In this document: positions 53,250 through 62,754 of the stretch, piece by piece
Position numbering within the stretch: position 1 is the first letter of the stretch
Layout of the letters: each line of letters begins with the position of its first letter
Assembly (NCBI GenBank): GCA_030123605.1
Contig: CP126123.1
Location: forward strand, 620,001-684,000
Direction of reading: 5' to 3'
Length of the DNA: 64,000 bases
DNA from: Nitrospira sp.
GTDB lineage: Bacteria > Nitrospirota > Nitrospiria > Nitrospirales > Nitrospiraceae
Position numbers and translations under genes: made by a program
Notes under the pieces: model-generated
What the model was told of the DNA's origin: nothing
What the model saw: only the letters and a program-made list of their open reading frames with translations
Databases searched by the model: none

Positions 53250-54509
53250 TCATAAGTATCTGAACGCCAAGACCGCCATGATCGTCGGCGGCAAGGCGGC
53301 CAGAAACAGTCCGATCGGATGGACGGTCTCATCCTCGAAGTGAGTGCGGAGGATGGCGTGGCCGGCCGGATTCGGGGCGTTCGCGATGATGGTCAAGCCG
53401 CCGCCCGTGACCGCCCCGGCGACCAGCGCATATTTGAATCCGTCGGATAGCCCCTCGACGAGGGAGCCGAGGTATGTCAGCGCGGCATTGTCCGTGAAGG
53501 CGGTCAGGAGGGCGGCGCCGAAGAAGACCGCGTCGCTGCTCATGCTCATCAACAGCGGCTGCAACCACCACTGTTGTTGCCCACCCAACACGACCAGGCC
53601 TGCCAGAAAGAAGGCGACGAGCAGCCCTTCGCGCAGGATCAACCGGTCCTGGTGGCGTTCATAGGCCTGCGCGACGCCGAGGAAGAGTAGGAACAGACCC
53701 ATGAAAATCGTGGGATGGTGGGCGAACAGCACGATCGTAGCAAGAAAGACCAGATGGATCACGACTATGGCCGGGGGCACCGGTTCGTTCCTCGTTTCCG
53801 AAGCGGTCGAGGGAAGGGCGTACAGATCTTTGCGGAACAGCATTGTGGCCACCGCTGCATTGACCACGACGGTCAAGGCCGCCTTCCACCCGAACGTAGC
53901 CATCATAAAACCGAGGTTCCATTGCCATGTACCGGCCACCATCAACACCGGCGGAGCGGCGAAGGGGGTGAGGGTTCCACCGATGGAGATATTCACGAAC
54001 AGCACCCCCATCGTCGCGTACTTCAGGCGCGTCGACAGCCCTTTCCGAAAGAAGCGGTCGCGCAAAATCAGAGCCGCCAGGGTCATGGCCGCCGGCTCCG
54101 TGATGAAGGAACCCAGCAACGGCACCAGCGCCAGGACCGTGAAATAAAATCCCATCTGCGCCGACAAGGGGATGGCCTGGCTCACGAGACGTACCCCCAG
54201 CAAGGCGCAGTGGAGAATCGGGCGGGTTCCGGCGACGACCATGATGGCGAAGACGAACATCGGCTCGGTGAAATTGCGCGAGTCAAGGTAGGCCGTGGCC
54301 GCTGCTGTCCCGTCCGTCATGAACATCGCGACCATGAGCACGGAGGCCCAGAAACCGAACACCACCTCGACTTCCCCCAGCAAATGCCAAAGCCCTGCAT
54401 GCGCCGGGCGGGTATGGGCCAAATGCTCGAAAAAAGAGGTGGCGAAGGTGTGGAAAATTGCGACGACAAACAAGGCGGTGCCGATCAATTGGATGGCGGT
54501 CGGAGTCAC
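53250..54509 (-). CDS. Putative Na+/H+ antiporter family membrane protein
   Basis: The GTG start at 54509 begins TPTAIQLIGTALFVVAIFHTF, matching the first helix; an in-frame TTG 60 bases upstream adds a non-hydrophobic tail. The 419-residue product has about 12 helices. GSFITEPAAMTLAALIL, GTLTPFAAPPVLMV and TAFTDNAALTYLGSLV contain helix-breaking polar residues like those of NhaD/ion-transporter-type antiporters. It matches my recollection of the 'putative Na+/H+ antiporter' (DUF1504-like) family. It is an inner-membrane protein; ion specificity is not deducible. Confidence 0.78.
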   Translation of the reverse strand: MTPTAIQLIGTALFVVAIFHTFATSFFEHLAHTRPAHAGLWHLLGEVEVVFGFWASVLMVAMFMTDGTAAATAYLDSRNFTEPMFVFAIMVVAGTRPILHCALLGVRLVSQAIPLSAQMGFYFTVLALVPLLGSFITEPAAMTLAALILRDRFFRKGLSTRLKYATMGVLFVNISIGGTLTPFAAPPVLMVAGTWQWNLGFMMATFGWKAALTVVVNAAVATMLFRKDLYALPSTASETRNEPVPPAIVVIHLVFLATIVLFAHHPTIFMGLFLLFLGVAQAYERHQDRLILREGLLVAFFLAGLVVLGGQQQWWLQPLLMSMSSDAVFFGAALLTAFTDNAALTYLGSLVEGLSDGFKYALVAGAVTGGGLTIIANAPNPAGHAILRTHFEDETVHPIGLFLAALPPTIMAVLAFRYL

Positions 54510-54653
54510 AACGCTGTCCCCATCATGGTCGTTCTGCCGGGGCGGCGGGCCGAAGAAGCCGCCGCGCAAGCCGATCCTCGCACTCTACATGGATCGTGAG
54601 CATCACGCCAAGCAGGAAGCGAAACGGCGAGGACGTTCTTGTCGGAAGTGTGA

Positions 54654-56096
54654 TCAGCGGAGGTCGTCGTCCATCCTGGTCCGGCGTCTGGCGACGCCGG
54701 TGGCGCGCGCGGCGGCTGCCACGGCTTTCGCCACGCGGGGAACCACGTCACGGTCGAACAGGCTGGGAATGATGTAGTCCTCCGAGAGTGCCGCGGCCGG
54801 CACACATTCGGCGATTGCCTGGGCTGCCGCCAGTTTCATGGCCTCGTTGATCTCGCCGGCTTGCACGTCGAGCGCTCCGCGAAAAATTCCCGGAAACGAC
54901 AAGGCGTTGTTGATCTGGTTCGGGAAATCCGAGCGGCCCGTGGCGAAAATTCGAGAGACCTCGTCGCCGACCTTCGGATCGACCTCCGGATCGGGATTGG
55001 CCATCGCAAAGACGATGCGGTCTCGGTTCATCTGCTCCAGGTCGTCTCTGTTCAAGACGTTCCCCACGGAGAGGCCGATAAAGACATCGGCACCCTTCAC
55101 GGCCTCGTGCAGGGTGCCGCGCGGCTGGTCGCGCCGGATACAGGACTGCAGATCGGTGCGGCAGGCGCGCAGTTCTTCCGCTTCTCCCATCAGGACGATG
55201 CCTTCTTTGTCGCATCCGAGGAGATGGCAGGCGCCCGCTGCGAGCAGAATGCGACAACAGGCGGTGCCGGCAGCCCCCAGGCCGTTCACCACGATCCGGA
55301 CTTCGTCCATCCGTTTGCCCACCACCTTGAGCGCGTTGGTCAGCGCGGCCAGCAAGACGACGGCCGTGCCGTGTTGATCGTCATGCATGACGGGAATGTC
55401 CAGCGAGGTCTTGAGTGCCCGCTCGATCTCAAAACAGCGTGGGGCGCTGATGTCTTCCAGGTTGATGCCGCCGAAACCGGGGGCGATGCCGCGGACGATG
55501 CGGACGATTTCCTCCGAGTCCTGAGTCGCCAGGCAGATCGGCCAGGCGTCGATGCCGGCCAATTCCTTAAAGAGCATGACCTTGCCCTCCATCACCGGCA
55601 GCGCCGCCGCCGGCCCGAGGTTGCCCAACCCCAACACGGCGGAGCCGTCCGTGACGACGGCTACGCTGTTGTTCTTGATGGTGAAGGCATAGGCTTTCGC
55701 CGGATCTTTGGCGATCGCTTGAGAGACTCGGCCCACGCCGGGTGTGTAGATCATCGAGAGGACGTTGCGTGTGTTGACCGGCAGTTTACTCTGGACCCGG
55801 ATTTTCCCTCCCAAGTGCAGGAGGAAAATCCGGTCGGACGCGGAGAGCACATTGACTTCCGGAAGACCTTCCAGGCGCTCGAGTACGCGATCGCCGTGGG
55901 TTTCGTTCTGCACGTCGAAGGTAATATCCCGGATCATGCGTTCCGCATTGGCCGTCACGATATCCACCGCGCCGAGGTTCGCCCCCTCCTCCGCGAGCAG
56001 GGCGGCGACCTTGGCGAAGATACCCGGTTTGTTGAGGAGCGCGAGGCGGACGGTCAGGCGGTAGTTCGAATAGGGTCCGATGTCGTCGGTCGTCAT
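54654..56096 (-). CDS. NAD(P)-dependent malic enzyme with N-terminal ACT domain
   Basis: This decarboxylates malate to pyruvate. The 480-residue product has an ACT domain (about 12-85, LNKPGIFAKVAALLAEEGANLG) that probably binds a small regulator. The malic core follows with SMIYTPGVGRVSQAIAKDP, VTDGSAVLGLGNLGP and CFEIERALKTSLDIPVMHDD. The Rossmann fold has VNGLGAAGTACCRILLAAG, and FAMANPDPEVDP and NNALSFPGIFRGALD complete it. The 56097-56287 gap upstream holds a long inverted repeat. Confidence 0.95.
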   Translation of the reverse strand: MTTDDIGPYSNYRLTVRLALLNKPGIFAKVAALLAEEGANLGAVDIVTANAERMIRDITFDVQNETHGDRVLERLEGLPEVNVLSASDRIFLLHLGGKIRVQSKLPVNTRNVLSMIYTPGVGRVSQAIAKDPAKAYAFTIKNNSVAVVTDGSAVLGLGNLGPAAALPVMEGKVMLFKELAGIDAWPICLATQDSEEIVRIVRGIAPGFGGINLEDISAPRCFEIERALKTSLDIPVMHDDQHGTAVVLLAALTNALKVVGKRMDEVRIVVNGLGAAGTACCRILLAAGACHLLGCDKEGIVLMGEAEELRACRTDLQSCIRRDQPRGTLHEAVKGADVFIGLSVGNVLNRDDLEQMNRDRIVFAMANPDPEVDPKVGDEVSRIFATGRSDFPNQINNALSFPGIFRGALDVQAGEINEAMKLAAAQAIAECVPAAALSEDYIIPSLFDRDVVPRVAKAVAAAARATGVARRRTRMDDDLR

Positions 56097-56113
56097 GGTC
56101 TGTGGTTGAGGTA

Positions 56114-56182
56114 AGCGAATCTGCCCTTGCCTGAGTCTATCACAGGCACCGTGAAAGACTCAGGCAAGGGTTGAGATTCGCT
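56114..56182. repeat. Long inverted repeat upstream of the malic enzyme gene
   Basis: The perfect 15-base arms CCCTTGCCTGAGTCT and AGACTCAGGCAAGGG surround a 17-base loop. After small internal mismatches they continue outward as AGCGAATCT and AGATTCGCT. The whole spans about 69 bp between the globin stop and the malic enzyme start. It could be a transcription terminator for the globin gene, a leader structure for the malic enzyme mRNA, or a remnant of a small palindromic element. Confidence 0.75.
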
Positions 56183-56287
56183 CGAAAGCCGTGCGGCCTC
56201 CAGTCCCCACAGGTCAAACCGATGATCCGTGCCGCAGCAGGTCGCAGTCGCTCTTCAAGGCCTGCGCGACAGTCAAAGATATGCCTA

Positions 56288-56689
56288 CTACTTGTTATAA
56301 AACGACACGATGCGATCGACGCCGGATCTCAAGGTCTTTCTCCATTCGATCTCAAGCTCCGGAGTCAACCGCGTGTCACACTCCTTCACGGTTTTCACGA
56401 GGGAGTTGATCCAATGGTCGTAGAGATTGGGATCGATGTTCATCTTCTTCTTGCTGTGACTCTCTCCGATGCGATCAATGCCGGTCGTGCCGACGTTATT
56501 TCCTCCAAGATGCATGAGCATCATCGAGACTCCCTGTCGAAGGAGAGATTTTTGTTTTGCCATGTCGGTCTTGGCAAACATCGGGGCGATCGCCGGATGG
56601 CTCGCCCGGAAATTGGTGTAAAATAATTCAAAAAACTTGGGATTGGTACAGCACCGACTGTAACTCTCCTTGACTTCAGCTAAGGACAT
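56288..56689 (-). CDS. Single-domain globin
   Basis: ATG 56689 behind GAGGAGCGG gives 133 residues. The fold pattern fits a haemoglobin-like protein: helix A/B with FFELFYTNFRASHP, an E-helix region (KQKSLLRQGVSMMLMHL), the likely proximal His78 in IGESHSKKKMNI, and a G/H pair (YDHWINSLVKTVKE, EWRKTLRSGVDRIVSFY). It has no reductase domain, so it could bind or detoxify NO or O2 with an external reductase. It belongs to the single-domain bacterial globins. Confidence 0.8.
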   Translation of the reverse strand: MSLAEVKESYSRCCTNPKFFELFYTNFRASHPAIAPMFAKTDMAKQKSLLRQGVSMMLMHLGGNNVGTTGIDRIGESHSKKKMNIDPNLYDHWINSLVKTVKECDTRLTPELEIEWRKTLRSGVDRIVSFYNK

Positions 56690-56919
56690 ATCCGCTCCTC
56701 GCTGGAAATACCTCGCAGGTTCCAGCAATGCTCCCGTTGAATCCACTTGAGTAAGGCGAAGCATAAACCCCATGCTCAAGCGGGACCGGCCTGTCTTCCT
56801 CTCATTCGGAATATTTCCCAAAAAACTTGAACAGCCGCCTTGTTCAAACCGCTTCGGAGCGCTGCACGACGTCGTGCAGGTTTCGATCTTGCTCAGCGCC
56901 TTCCCGGAGTTCCCCTTCG

Positions 56920-56947
56920 TTGACCCATTCGTTCGGCGCGTGATACG
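56920..56947 (+). promoter_or_regulatory. Promoter candidate directly before the DUF255-AKR gene
   Basis: TTGACC (56920-56925) and GATACG (56942-56947) are separated by 16 bases. The expected transcription start falls within two or three bases of the ATG at 56956, and no Shine-Dalgarno precedes that ATG. The mRNA may therefore be nearly leaderless. The -10 match is weak. Confidence 0.35.
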
Positions 56948-56955
56948 GTTCGCAC

Positions 56956-59900
56956 ATGACGAACACCACCGCCGATCGCGCCCCCAATCGCCTCATTCAC
57001 CAGACGAGTCCCTATCTCCTTCAGCATGCCTACAATCCGGTGGACTGGTATCCCTGGGGACCGGAGGCGCTCGCGCAGGCGGTGCAATCGAACCGTCCGA
57101 TTCTCCTCTCGATCGGCTACTCCTCTTGCCATTGGTGTCACGTCATGGAGCGGGAGTCGTTCGAGAACGAGTCGATCGCGCGGCTGATGAATCAGCATTT
57201 CGTCTGCATCAAGGTGGATCGGGAAGAGCGGCCGGACCTCGACGAAATCTATATGCAGGCGACCCTCGCGTTGAACCGCAATCAGGGCGGCTGGCCCATG
57301 ACGGTCTTTCTGACCCCCGATCAAAAGCCGTTCTTTGCCGGCACCTATTTCCCGCCGGAAGACCGTTGGGGCCGCCCGGGCTTTCCGACCCTGTTGAAGA
57401 AAATCGCCGAGTATTGGGAGAAGGATCGGGTCGGATTGGTCGAACAGGCGGCCTCTCTGACGGCGCGCCTCCAAGAAGGCAGCCACGCACCTTCTCCCAC
57501 GACGGTCGGCGAGGCGGAACTCGATCTGGCCGTGACCCAGTTTTCGGAAGACTTCGATGCCAGGCACGGAGGGTTCGGAGGCGCACCGAAATTCCCTCCC
57601 GCCACCGGCCTGTCCCTGCTGCTCCATTGTCACCATCGCACGAAGGACGCCCATACGCTCACCATGGTGCGGACCACGTTGGACGCGATGGCGGCCGGCG
57701 GCATCTACGACCATGTCGGCGGCGGCTTCGCCCGCTACTCCACGGACGAACGTTGGCTGGTGCCGCATTTCGAGAAGATGCTGTACGACAACGCCCTGCT
57801 GGCTCATGTCTATGTCGAAGCCTATCAGGTGACCGGTGACGAGCACTATCGACGGGTCGCCTGCGAAACGCTCGATTACATTCTGCGGGAAATGACATCC
57901 CCGGAAGGAGGGTTTTATTCCGCGACCGATGCGGATTCCGAAGGGGTCGAGGGCAAGTTCTTCGTCTGGACGCCGGAGGAGATTCGCGCGGCCGTTCACA
58001 GCGACGAGGATGCGAGGCGCTTCTGCGCCTATTACGATGTCACGCAAGGCGGCAATTGGGAACATACGAACGTGCTGCATACACCCAAGTCCCTCGATGC
58101 CGCCGCCAAGGACTTGGGACTGACCGCCGACGAATTGCACGAGACCATCACAAGGGTGAAGCCATTGGTCTATGCTGCGCGGGCGAAGCGTGTTCCTCCC
58201 GGGCTCGACGACAAGGTCATTACGGCTTGGAACGGGATGATGATCAGCGCCATGGCGGAGGCCGGACGCGTGTTCGGTGTGCCGCATTACCGTGAAGCGG
58301 CCGAACGCGCGTCGGATTTTCTGCTCACCGGACTTTCGAAGCAGGACGGCAGGCTCTTGCGGACCTATCGCGCCGGCAAGGCTCATTTGGACGCCTATCT
58401 TGAAGACTACGCCTATTTCGCCGAGGGCTTGATCGAGACCTATGAAGCGGGCGGCGATGAACGGTACCTGTCGGCAGCGGTGCGCTTGGCGGAGCGGATG
58501 TTGGAAGATTTTTCGGACGCCAAACAGGGCGGATTTTTCACGACGGCCAAGGACCATGAATCCTTGATCATGCGGAGTCGCGAAGGACCGGACGGGGCCA
58601 CGCCGAGCGGCAATGCGGTGGCGGCCTCGGTGATGGCCCGGTTGTCCTCTCATTTCGCGCGGGACGAGTTTCGTCAGGCGGCGGCCGCGGCCGTTCGCGC
58701 CTATGGTCGGCAGATCGCCCGCTACCCAAGGGCCTTTGCCAAGAGTCTGCTGGTCGTCGATCTGCTGACGAGCGGACCGGTCGAGATCGCGCTGGTCGGC
58801 TCCCCTGACGATCCGGGCGCTGAAGCCATGCGTGTTGCCGTGAGTCGCACCTATCTTCCCAATCGAATCGTGGCCCATCGTGATCCGCGGCAACCTGAGA
58901 CAACCCATCCGTTGCTGCAAGGGAAGACGTTGATCGACGGCAAGGCGGCACTCTACGTCTGTCGCAATTTTGCCTGCGGCAGGCCGATCACCGATCCGGC
59001 GGACCTCCCTGCCCTGCTCGACCCGCAGCGACAGACAGATTCTTCATCGGCTGCGCAGCAGCAGAAGGTCCTGGGAGGGGCCTTGCTCCCGGGAGCGGCG
59101 ACCGTCCAAGGCACGGCTGCCTATGCCGCGCGAACGATTCACCGAGCGGCCGGCAAGGGTCGGCCGGCGAATGGATTCGGACCGTTCGGGACGACCGGTC
59201 TGACGGTCAGCCGTCTCGGGTTCGGGACCTATCGAGTGGGTCCACGGGAAGCCGAACATCGCGAAGCCTTGATCAAGGCGCTACGCAGGGGCTGTAACCT
59301 CATCGACAGCTCCACCAATTACATGGACGGTGACAGCGAGCGGTTGGTGGGTTCCGTGCTGCGGGAGTTGATCGGCGCCGGTGAGCTGGCTCGCGAAGAA
59401 GTCATCGTGGTGTCGAAGATCGGGTATGTCCAGGGTCAGAATCTGGCGCAGGCCCAGGCGCGGGAAAAAATCGGCAGGCCCTACCCGGACATGGTGAAGT
59501 ATGGCGAGGACATCTGGCACTGCATCCATCCGGAGTTTCTCGCCGACCAGTTGACGCAGTCGCTGGACCGGCTGGGGCTGGCCACACTGGATGTCTGCCT
59601 GCTCCACAATCCGGAATATTTCCTTTCCCACGCGACTCGACTCGGCAGTACAGCGGGACAAGACCTGTCGGCGCTCCGTGATCAGTTCTATCAACGACTC
59701 CGGTCGGCCTTCGAGTATTTCGAATCCCAGGTGCAGGCAGGACGTGTCCGTGCCTACGGGGTTTCGTCGAACACCTCCACCGCGGCGCCCGACGATCCCG
59801 GTGCCACATCCCTGACCCGCATGTTCGAGGCGGCCAAGGCGGCGGCCAAAAATGCCGGCCTTTCGTCCCATCACTTTGCCGTCCTGCAATGCCCGATGAA

Positions 59901-60654
59901 TTTGTATGAGTCCGGCGCTGCCCTGGTGCGGAATACCGGTCCCGATGGCGGCTGCACCCTGTTGGAGGAGGCGATGAGGGAAGGCACGGCGGTCCTGGTC
60001 AACCGGCCGTTGAATGCCATGCCCTCGCAGCGTGGCGGGGTCCTGCGCCTGGCGGATGTACCGGTGCAGCAGCCGCAGGCATCGTTTGAATCTCAACAAC
60101 AGAAAGTCGCGCGTTTGGAGAAGGAGTATCGAAAGGACCTCGCACCTGCCGTGCAACATGGCGGACAAGGCATGGTGCCCGGCGATTTCTTTCGATGGGC
60201 CGACGAACTGGGCCGCATCCGCACCCAGGTGCAGGGTCTCGAACATTGGGAACAGATCGAGCAACAGATGGTCGCGCCCCACGTCAACCAGGTGTTGAGG
60301 GCGCTCTCGGACGCCTTCACCGGAACCGTGGCAGAACAGTGGGAAGCCTGGCGGGATCGTTACGTGCCTGAACTGCTGGTCCTATTGAGGACCCTTCACT
60401 ATGAAGCAGCCGAACGGAGCCGATTGCGTGCCGATGAACTGCACCACACCATCGACCCATTGTTGCCGAAAGAAAAACGAACGGCATCGCTCTCACAGAA
60501 GGCCCTCTGGGTGCTGTCCAGCACGCCTGGTGTGACGGCGGTTCTGGTCGGAATGCGGTCGTCGGCCTATGTGGACGATGCGCTGGAAATCCTGCGTTGG
60601 GACCCCCTGACGGACCCGCGACGATTCTATGAGCTCTGCTCGGCGAAGAAGTAA
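56956..60654 (+). CDS. Fusion of DUF255 thioredoxin-like/(alpha/alpha)6 protein with aldo-keto reductase
   Basis: The 1232-residue protein has two usually separate units. Residues 1 to about 690 match the YyaL/SSP411 family: [20 protein letters not shown], a thioredoxin-like CxxC in [16 protein letters not shown] (C58, C61), then a helical barrel ([30 protein letters not shown]). Residues about 740-1232 are an aldo-keto reductase starting [19 protein letters not shown]. Its tetrad is Asp in [11 protein letters not shown] (about 783), Tyr (about 788), Lys in VVSKIGY and His in LLHNPEYF. The frame is continuous with no stop or frameshift. The fusion implies a shared redox or sugar substrate; the actual function is unknown. 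Confidence 0.88.
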   Translation: MTNTTADRAPNRLIHQTSPYLLQHAYNPVDWYPWGPEALAQAVQSNRPILLSIGYSSCHWCHVMERESFENESIARLMNQHFVCIKVDREERPDLDEIYMQATLALNRNQGGWPMTVFLTPDQKPFFAGTYFPPEDRWGRPGFPTLLKKIAEYWEKDRVGLVEQAASLTARLQEGSHAPSPTTVGEAELDLAVTQFSEDFDARHGGFGGAPKFPPATGLSLLLHCHHRTKDAHTLTMVRTTLDAMAAGGIYDHVGGGFARYSTDERWLVPHFEKMLYDNALLAHVYVEAYQVTGDEHYRRVACETLDYILREMTSPEGGFYSATDADSEGVEGKFFVWTPEEIRAAVHSDEDARRFCAYYDVTQGGNWEHTNVLHTPKSLDAAAKDLGLTADELHETITRVKPLVYAARAKRVPPGLDDKVITAWNGMMISAMAEAGRVFGVPHYREAAERASDFLLTGLSKQDGRLLRTYRAGKAHLDAYLEDYAYFAEGLIETYEAGGDERYLSAAVRLAERMLEDFSDAKQGGFFTTAKDHESLIMRSREGPDGATPSGNAVAASVMARLSSHFARDEFRQAAAAAVRAYGRQIARYPRAFAKSLLVVDLLTSGPVEIALVGSPDDPGAEAMRVAVSRTYLPNRIVAHRDPRQPETTHPLLQGKTLIDGKAALYVCRNFACGRPITDPADLPALLDPQRQTDSSSAAQQQKVLGGALLPGAATVQGTAAYAARTIHRAAGKGRPANGFGPFGTTGLTVSRLGFGTYRVGPREAEHREALIKALRRGCNLIDSSTNYMDGDSERLVGSVLRELIGAGELAREEVIVVSKIGYVQGQNLAQAQAREKIGRPYPDMVKYGEDIWHCIHPEFLADQLTQSLDRLGLATLDVCLLHNPEYFLSHATRLGSTAGQDLSALRDQFYQRLRSAFEYFESQVQAGRVRAYGVSSNTSTAAPDDPGATSLTRMFEAAKAAAKNAGLSSHHFAVLQCPMNLYESGAALVRNTGPDGGCTLLEEAMREGTAVLVNRPLNAMPSQRGGVLRLADVPVQQPQASFESQQQKVARLEKEYRKDLAPAVQHGGQGMVPGDFFRWADELGRIRTQVQGLEHWEQIEQQMVAPHVNQVLRALSDAFTGTVAEQWEAWRDRYVPELLVLLRTLHYEAAERSRLRADELHHTIDPLLPKEKRTASLSQKALWVLSSTPGVTAVLVGMRSSAYVDDALEILRWDPLTDPRRFYELCSAKK

Positions 60655-60655
60655 C

Positions 60656-60684
60656 TTGCCTCATGTGCACGATTTGATTATTCT
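60656..60684 (+). promoter_or_regulatory. Promoter candidate of the Pal-like lipoprotein gene
   Basis: TTGCCT (60656-60661) and TATTCT (60679-60684) are separated by 17 bases and match consensus at four of six positions each. The -35 begins just after the preceding stop codon, leaving a leader of about 40 bases. Confidence 0.45.
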
Positions 60685-60729
60685 GTGATCCGTACCACTC
60701 ACGAATTCAACCGGTGTCAGGAGGTGCTC

Positions 60730-61305
60730 ATGATCCGTCCGCGTCCATTTGTCCTGCTGGGACTTCTCGCCATGATCGCTCCCGTCGTACTCGACGGCTG
60801 CGCGGGCAAATCGGGGGTCAGCGGAGGCAATACCGTGACGCCGGCCAAACCTCGCGCGGAGGAGCGCATTGCCGCCGCTCCGGTGCAGGAAGTCGCTCCG
60901 CCTCCCGAGCCGGCACCGGTTCCTCTGCGGTCGGTGGAAATGGCCGCGCGGAATGCGACTGGAGAGCAAAATATCCCCTTTCCCGATGTCCTGTTCGACT
61001 TCGACCAATATGTCTTACGGGATGACGCCCTCACGGCCGTCGAGGACAATGCCAAACGGCTACGGGACCACGGCGTGACCAGGGTACTGTTGGAAGGGCG
61101 TTGCGATGAAATCGGTACCGCCGAATACAATATGGTGCTGGGTGAACGGCGCGCCCTCAGCGTGAAACGCTATCTCGAATCCTTGGGGATGAGTCAGGTG
61201 CAGGTGGATGTCACCAGTTTCGGCAAGGATCGTCCCCTCTGCCTCCAACATAATCCCGTCTGCTGGCAGAAGAACCGCAGCGTGCATTTCGTGGTAAAAC
61301 AGTAA
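60730..61305 (+). CDS. OmpA-like peptidoglycan-associated lipoprotein
   Basis: ATG 60730 behind CAGGAGGTGCTC gives 191 residues. A signal peptide ends in the lipobox VLDGC, so the mature protein is lipid-anchored; the Asp two before the Cys is unusual. A Pro/Ala linker leads to an OmpA-like domain: VLFDFDQYVLRDDALTAVEDNAKRL, VLLEGRCDEIGTAEYNMVLGERRA and VDVTSFGKDRPLC. This is Pal architecture, linking outer membrane to peptidoglycan. No Tol genes are adjacent. Two cysteines in the last 20 residues (PLCLQHNPVCW) may form a disulfide. Confidence 0.9.
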   Translation: MIRPRPFVLLGLLAMIAPVVLDGCAGKSGVSGGNTVTPAKPRAEERIAAAPVQEVAPPPEPAPVPLRSVEMAARNATGEQNIPFPDVLFDFDQYVLRDDALTAVEDNAKRLRDHGVTRVLLEGRCDEIGTAEYNMVLGERRALSVKRYLESLGMSQVQVDVTSFGKDRPLCLQHNPVCWQKNRSVHFVVKQ

Positions 61306-61334
61306 CCGTCGGCCTCCTTCCCTGATTCCTGCTG

Positions 61335-61553
61335 GTGGCCCTGTCTCACCTGTGCGCCGCCCATGCAATCTCCTGCTCCAAACAGAACGATTCCGACTCG
61401 ATTCGTCACGCACAATTGACCATCGCCCAACTGTTCGTTCGGCGGACCGACTATCTGGTCGGTATCGTGACGGAGCCGGATATCATCAGAGAGGTCGTCG
61501 AGGTCTTGTCGGTCCGGGACCTGTTGCAGCCGGTGTCGATGGACGAGTGTTGA
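61335..61553 (+). pseudogene. Decayed CBS-domain protein fragment
   Basis: A 72-codon frame contains DSIRHAQLTIAQLFVRRTDYL and VGIVTEPDIIREVVE followed by LSVRDLLQPV. These match CBS-domain landmarks (a first helix, the 'LFVRR..YLVGIVTE.DI' strand-turn-helix and the next strand), but with deletions between them and no second CBS domain. No ribosome binding site is evident. It looks like a gene remnant in the 350-bp gap between the Pal-like gene and the PstS-like gene. Confidence 0.6.
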
Positions 61554-61567
61554 GAAAGTTTACGATT

Positions 61568-61585
61568 CTGTAACAATCCGGTCAT
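61568..61585 (+). promoter_or_regulatory. Pho-box-like operator upstream of the PstS-like gene
   Basis: CTGTAACAATCCGGTCAT matches the PhoB box consensus (two CTGTCAT half-sites separated by four A/T-rich bases) at 13 of 18 positions. The first half matches at five of seven and the second at six of seven. A -10-like AATACT (61597-61602) lies 11 bases downstream, the spacing seen in PhoB-activated promoters. Phosphate-starvation control of the next gene is inferred. Confidence 0.6.
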
Positions 61586-61656
61586 TTCGAGTCAACAATA
61601 CTCCCATACGCTGCGGCATGCAGTTCTCACAGGACGACAAACGGGAGACCTTTCAC

Positions 61657-62754
61657 ATGCCACAGCCTTCTCCTTCTCGAACAGCTCGGACGCGCACCCG
61701 TTTTCATGGAATGTTCGGCAAGATGGCGATCTTCCTGATCATGGCGGTGAGCCTCGCTCACCAGGCTCATGGCGAACAGGCGGGGCCCCGTTCTGTGGTC
61801 CTGTCGGATGACCGACTTGCCGGCTATCGTCCGATCGAACAGGTGGCCGGATCTCTTAGAATACAAGGTTCCGACACGATGCATCCTCTGCTCACACGCC
61901 TCTCTGCGGAATTTCGCCGTCGCCAGCCCCTGGTGACGATCGAGGTGAAGGGGGGAGGATCGGCCAAGGCGCTCGCAGATTTCCTTCGGGTTTCACCATC
62001 GGACGGTCTCAAGACAGGCCATGCCGCGCAAGTGTTCCTGGTCAGCAGCTCACGCGAACTCATGCCCTCGGAGATCAAGCAGTTCACGATCCGCCACGGA
62101 TACGAGCCGGTCGCCATTCCGGTGGCGGTCGATGCGGTGGGGATCTACGTGCATCGAGACAATCCGATCGTGGGCCTGACGCTCGACCAGGTCGATGCCA
62201 TGTTCTCGACCACGAGGTACCGGGAGTATCCGCAAGAGATACGAACCTGGGGACAGGTGGGATTGACCGGCGGATGGCAGACCGCCGCGCTTCAACCATA
62301 CGGTCGCGATCGGAAATCAGGGACGCGAACATTCTTTCAAGAGCATGTGTTGGCAGGCGGCGAATTCCGGACGACGATGCAGGAAGAGCCCGGAGCCGCC
62401 TCGGTCATCCTGGCATTGAGTCAGGCGCCGTTGGGGATCGCATTCAACGGGTTGGGGCTCCACTCGACGATGGTGCGTATCGTGCCGTTGGCGGAAAAGA
62501 AGGATATGCCGTTCGTGGCTCCTTCGGATGCGACGATCGCCGATCAGACCTATCCGCTCCGGCGGGTCCTTTACCTCTACATGGACAAATCCGCATCGAC
62601 CTCGATGGCACCAGCGACAAAGGAATTCCTGACCTTCATCAACAGCCGCGAAGGCCAGGAAACGGTGATCCGAGCGGGATTTTTCCCGCTCCCTCTGACC
62701 CAGATCGAACAGACCATCGCGGCCCTCGCTCAATCCCCTTCCCCCGCAAACTAA
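61657..62754 (+). CDS. PstS-like phosphate-binding periplasmic protein
   Basis: ATG 61657 with ACGGGAGACC upstream gives 365 residues; an ATG 13 codons earlier has no Shine-Dalgarno. A long signal sequence (MAIFLIMAVSLAHQAHG) precedes a type II periplasmic-binding domain: GSLRIQGSDTMHPLLTRLSAEFR, VTIEVKGGGSAKALADFL, GRDRKSGTRTFFQEHVL (SGT anion-binding loop) and FLTFINSREGQETV. It resembles PstS and related phosphate-binding proteins. No pstCAB genes follow, so it may serve a transporter encoded elsewhere or act as a sensor. The Pho-box-like site supports the phosphate link. Confidence 0.85.
   Translation: MPQPSPSRTARTRTRFHGMFGKMAIFLIMAVSLAHQAHGEQAGPRSVVLSDDRLAGYRPIEQVAGSLRIQGSDTMHPLLTRLSAEFRRRQPLVTIEVKGGGSAKALADFLRVSPSDGLKTGHAAQVFLVSSSRELMPSEIKQFTIRHGYEPVAIPVAVDAVGIYVHRDNPIVGLTLDQVDAMFSTTRYREYPQEIRTWGQVGLTGGWQTAALQPYGRDRKSGTRTFFQEHVLAGGEFRTTMQEEPGAASVILALSQAPLGIAFNGLGLHSTMVRIVPLAEKKDMPFVAPSDATIADQTYPLRRVLYLYMDKSASTSMAPATKEFLTFINSREGQETVIRAGFFPLPLTQIEQTIAALAQSPSPAN

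Noticed and set aside
56772-57839. 355-codon frame overlapping the start of the DUF255-AKR gene
   Set aside because: It is Arg/Gly/Pro-rich out-of-frame sequence; the in-frame product carries the conserved CxxC region.
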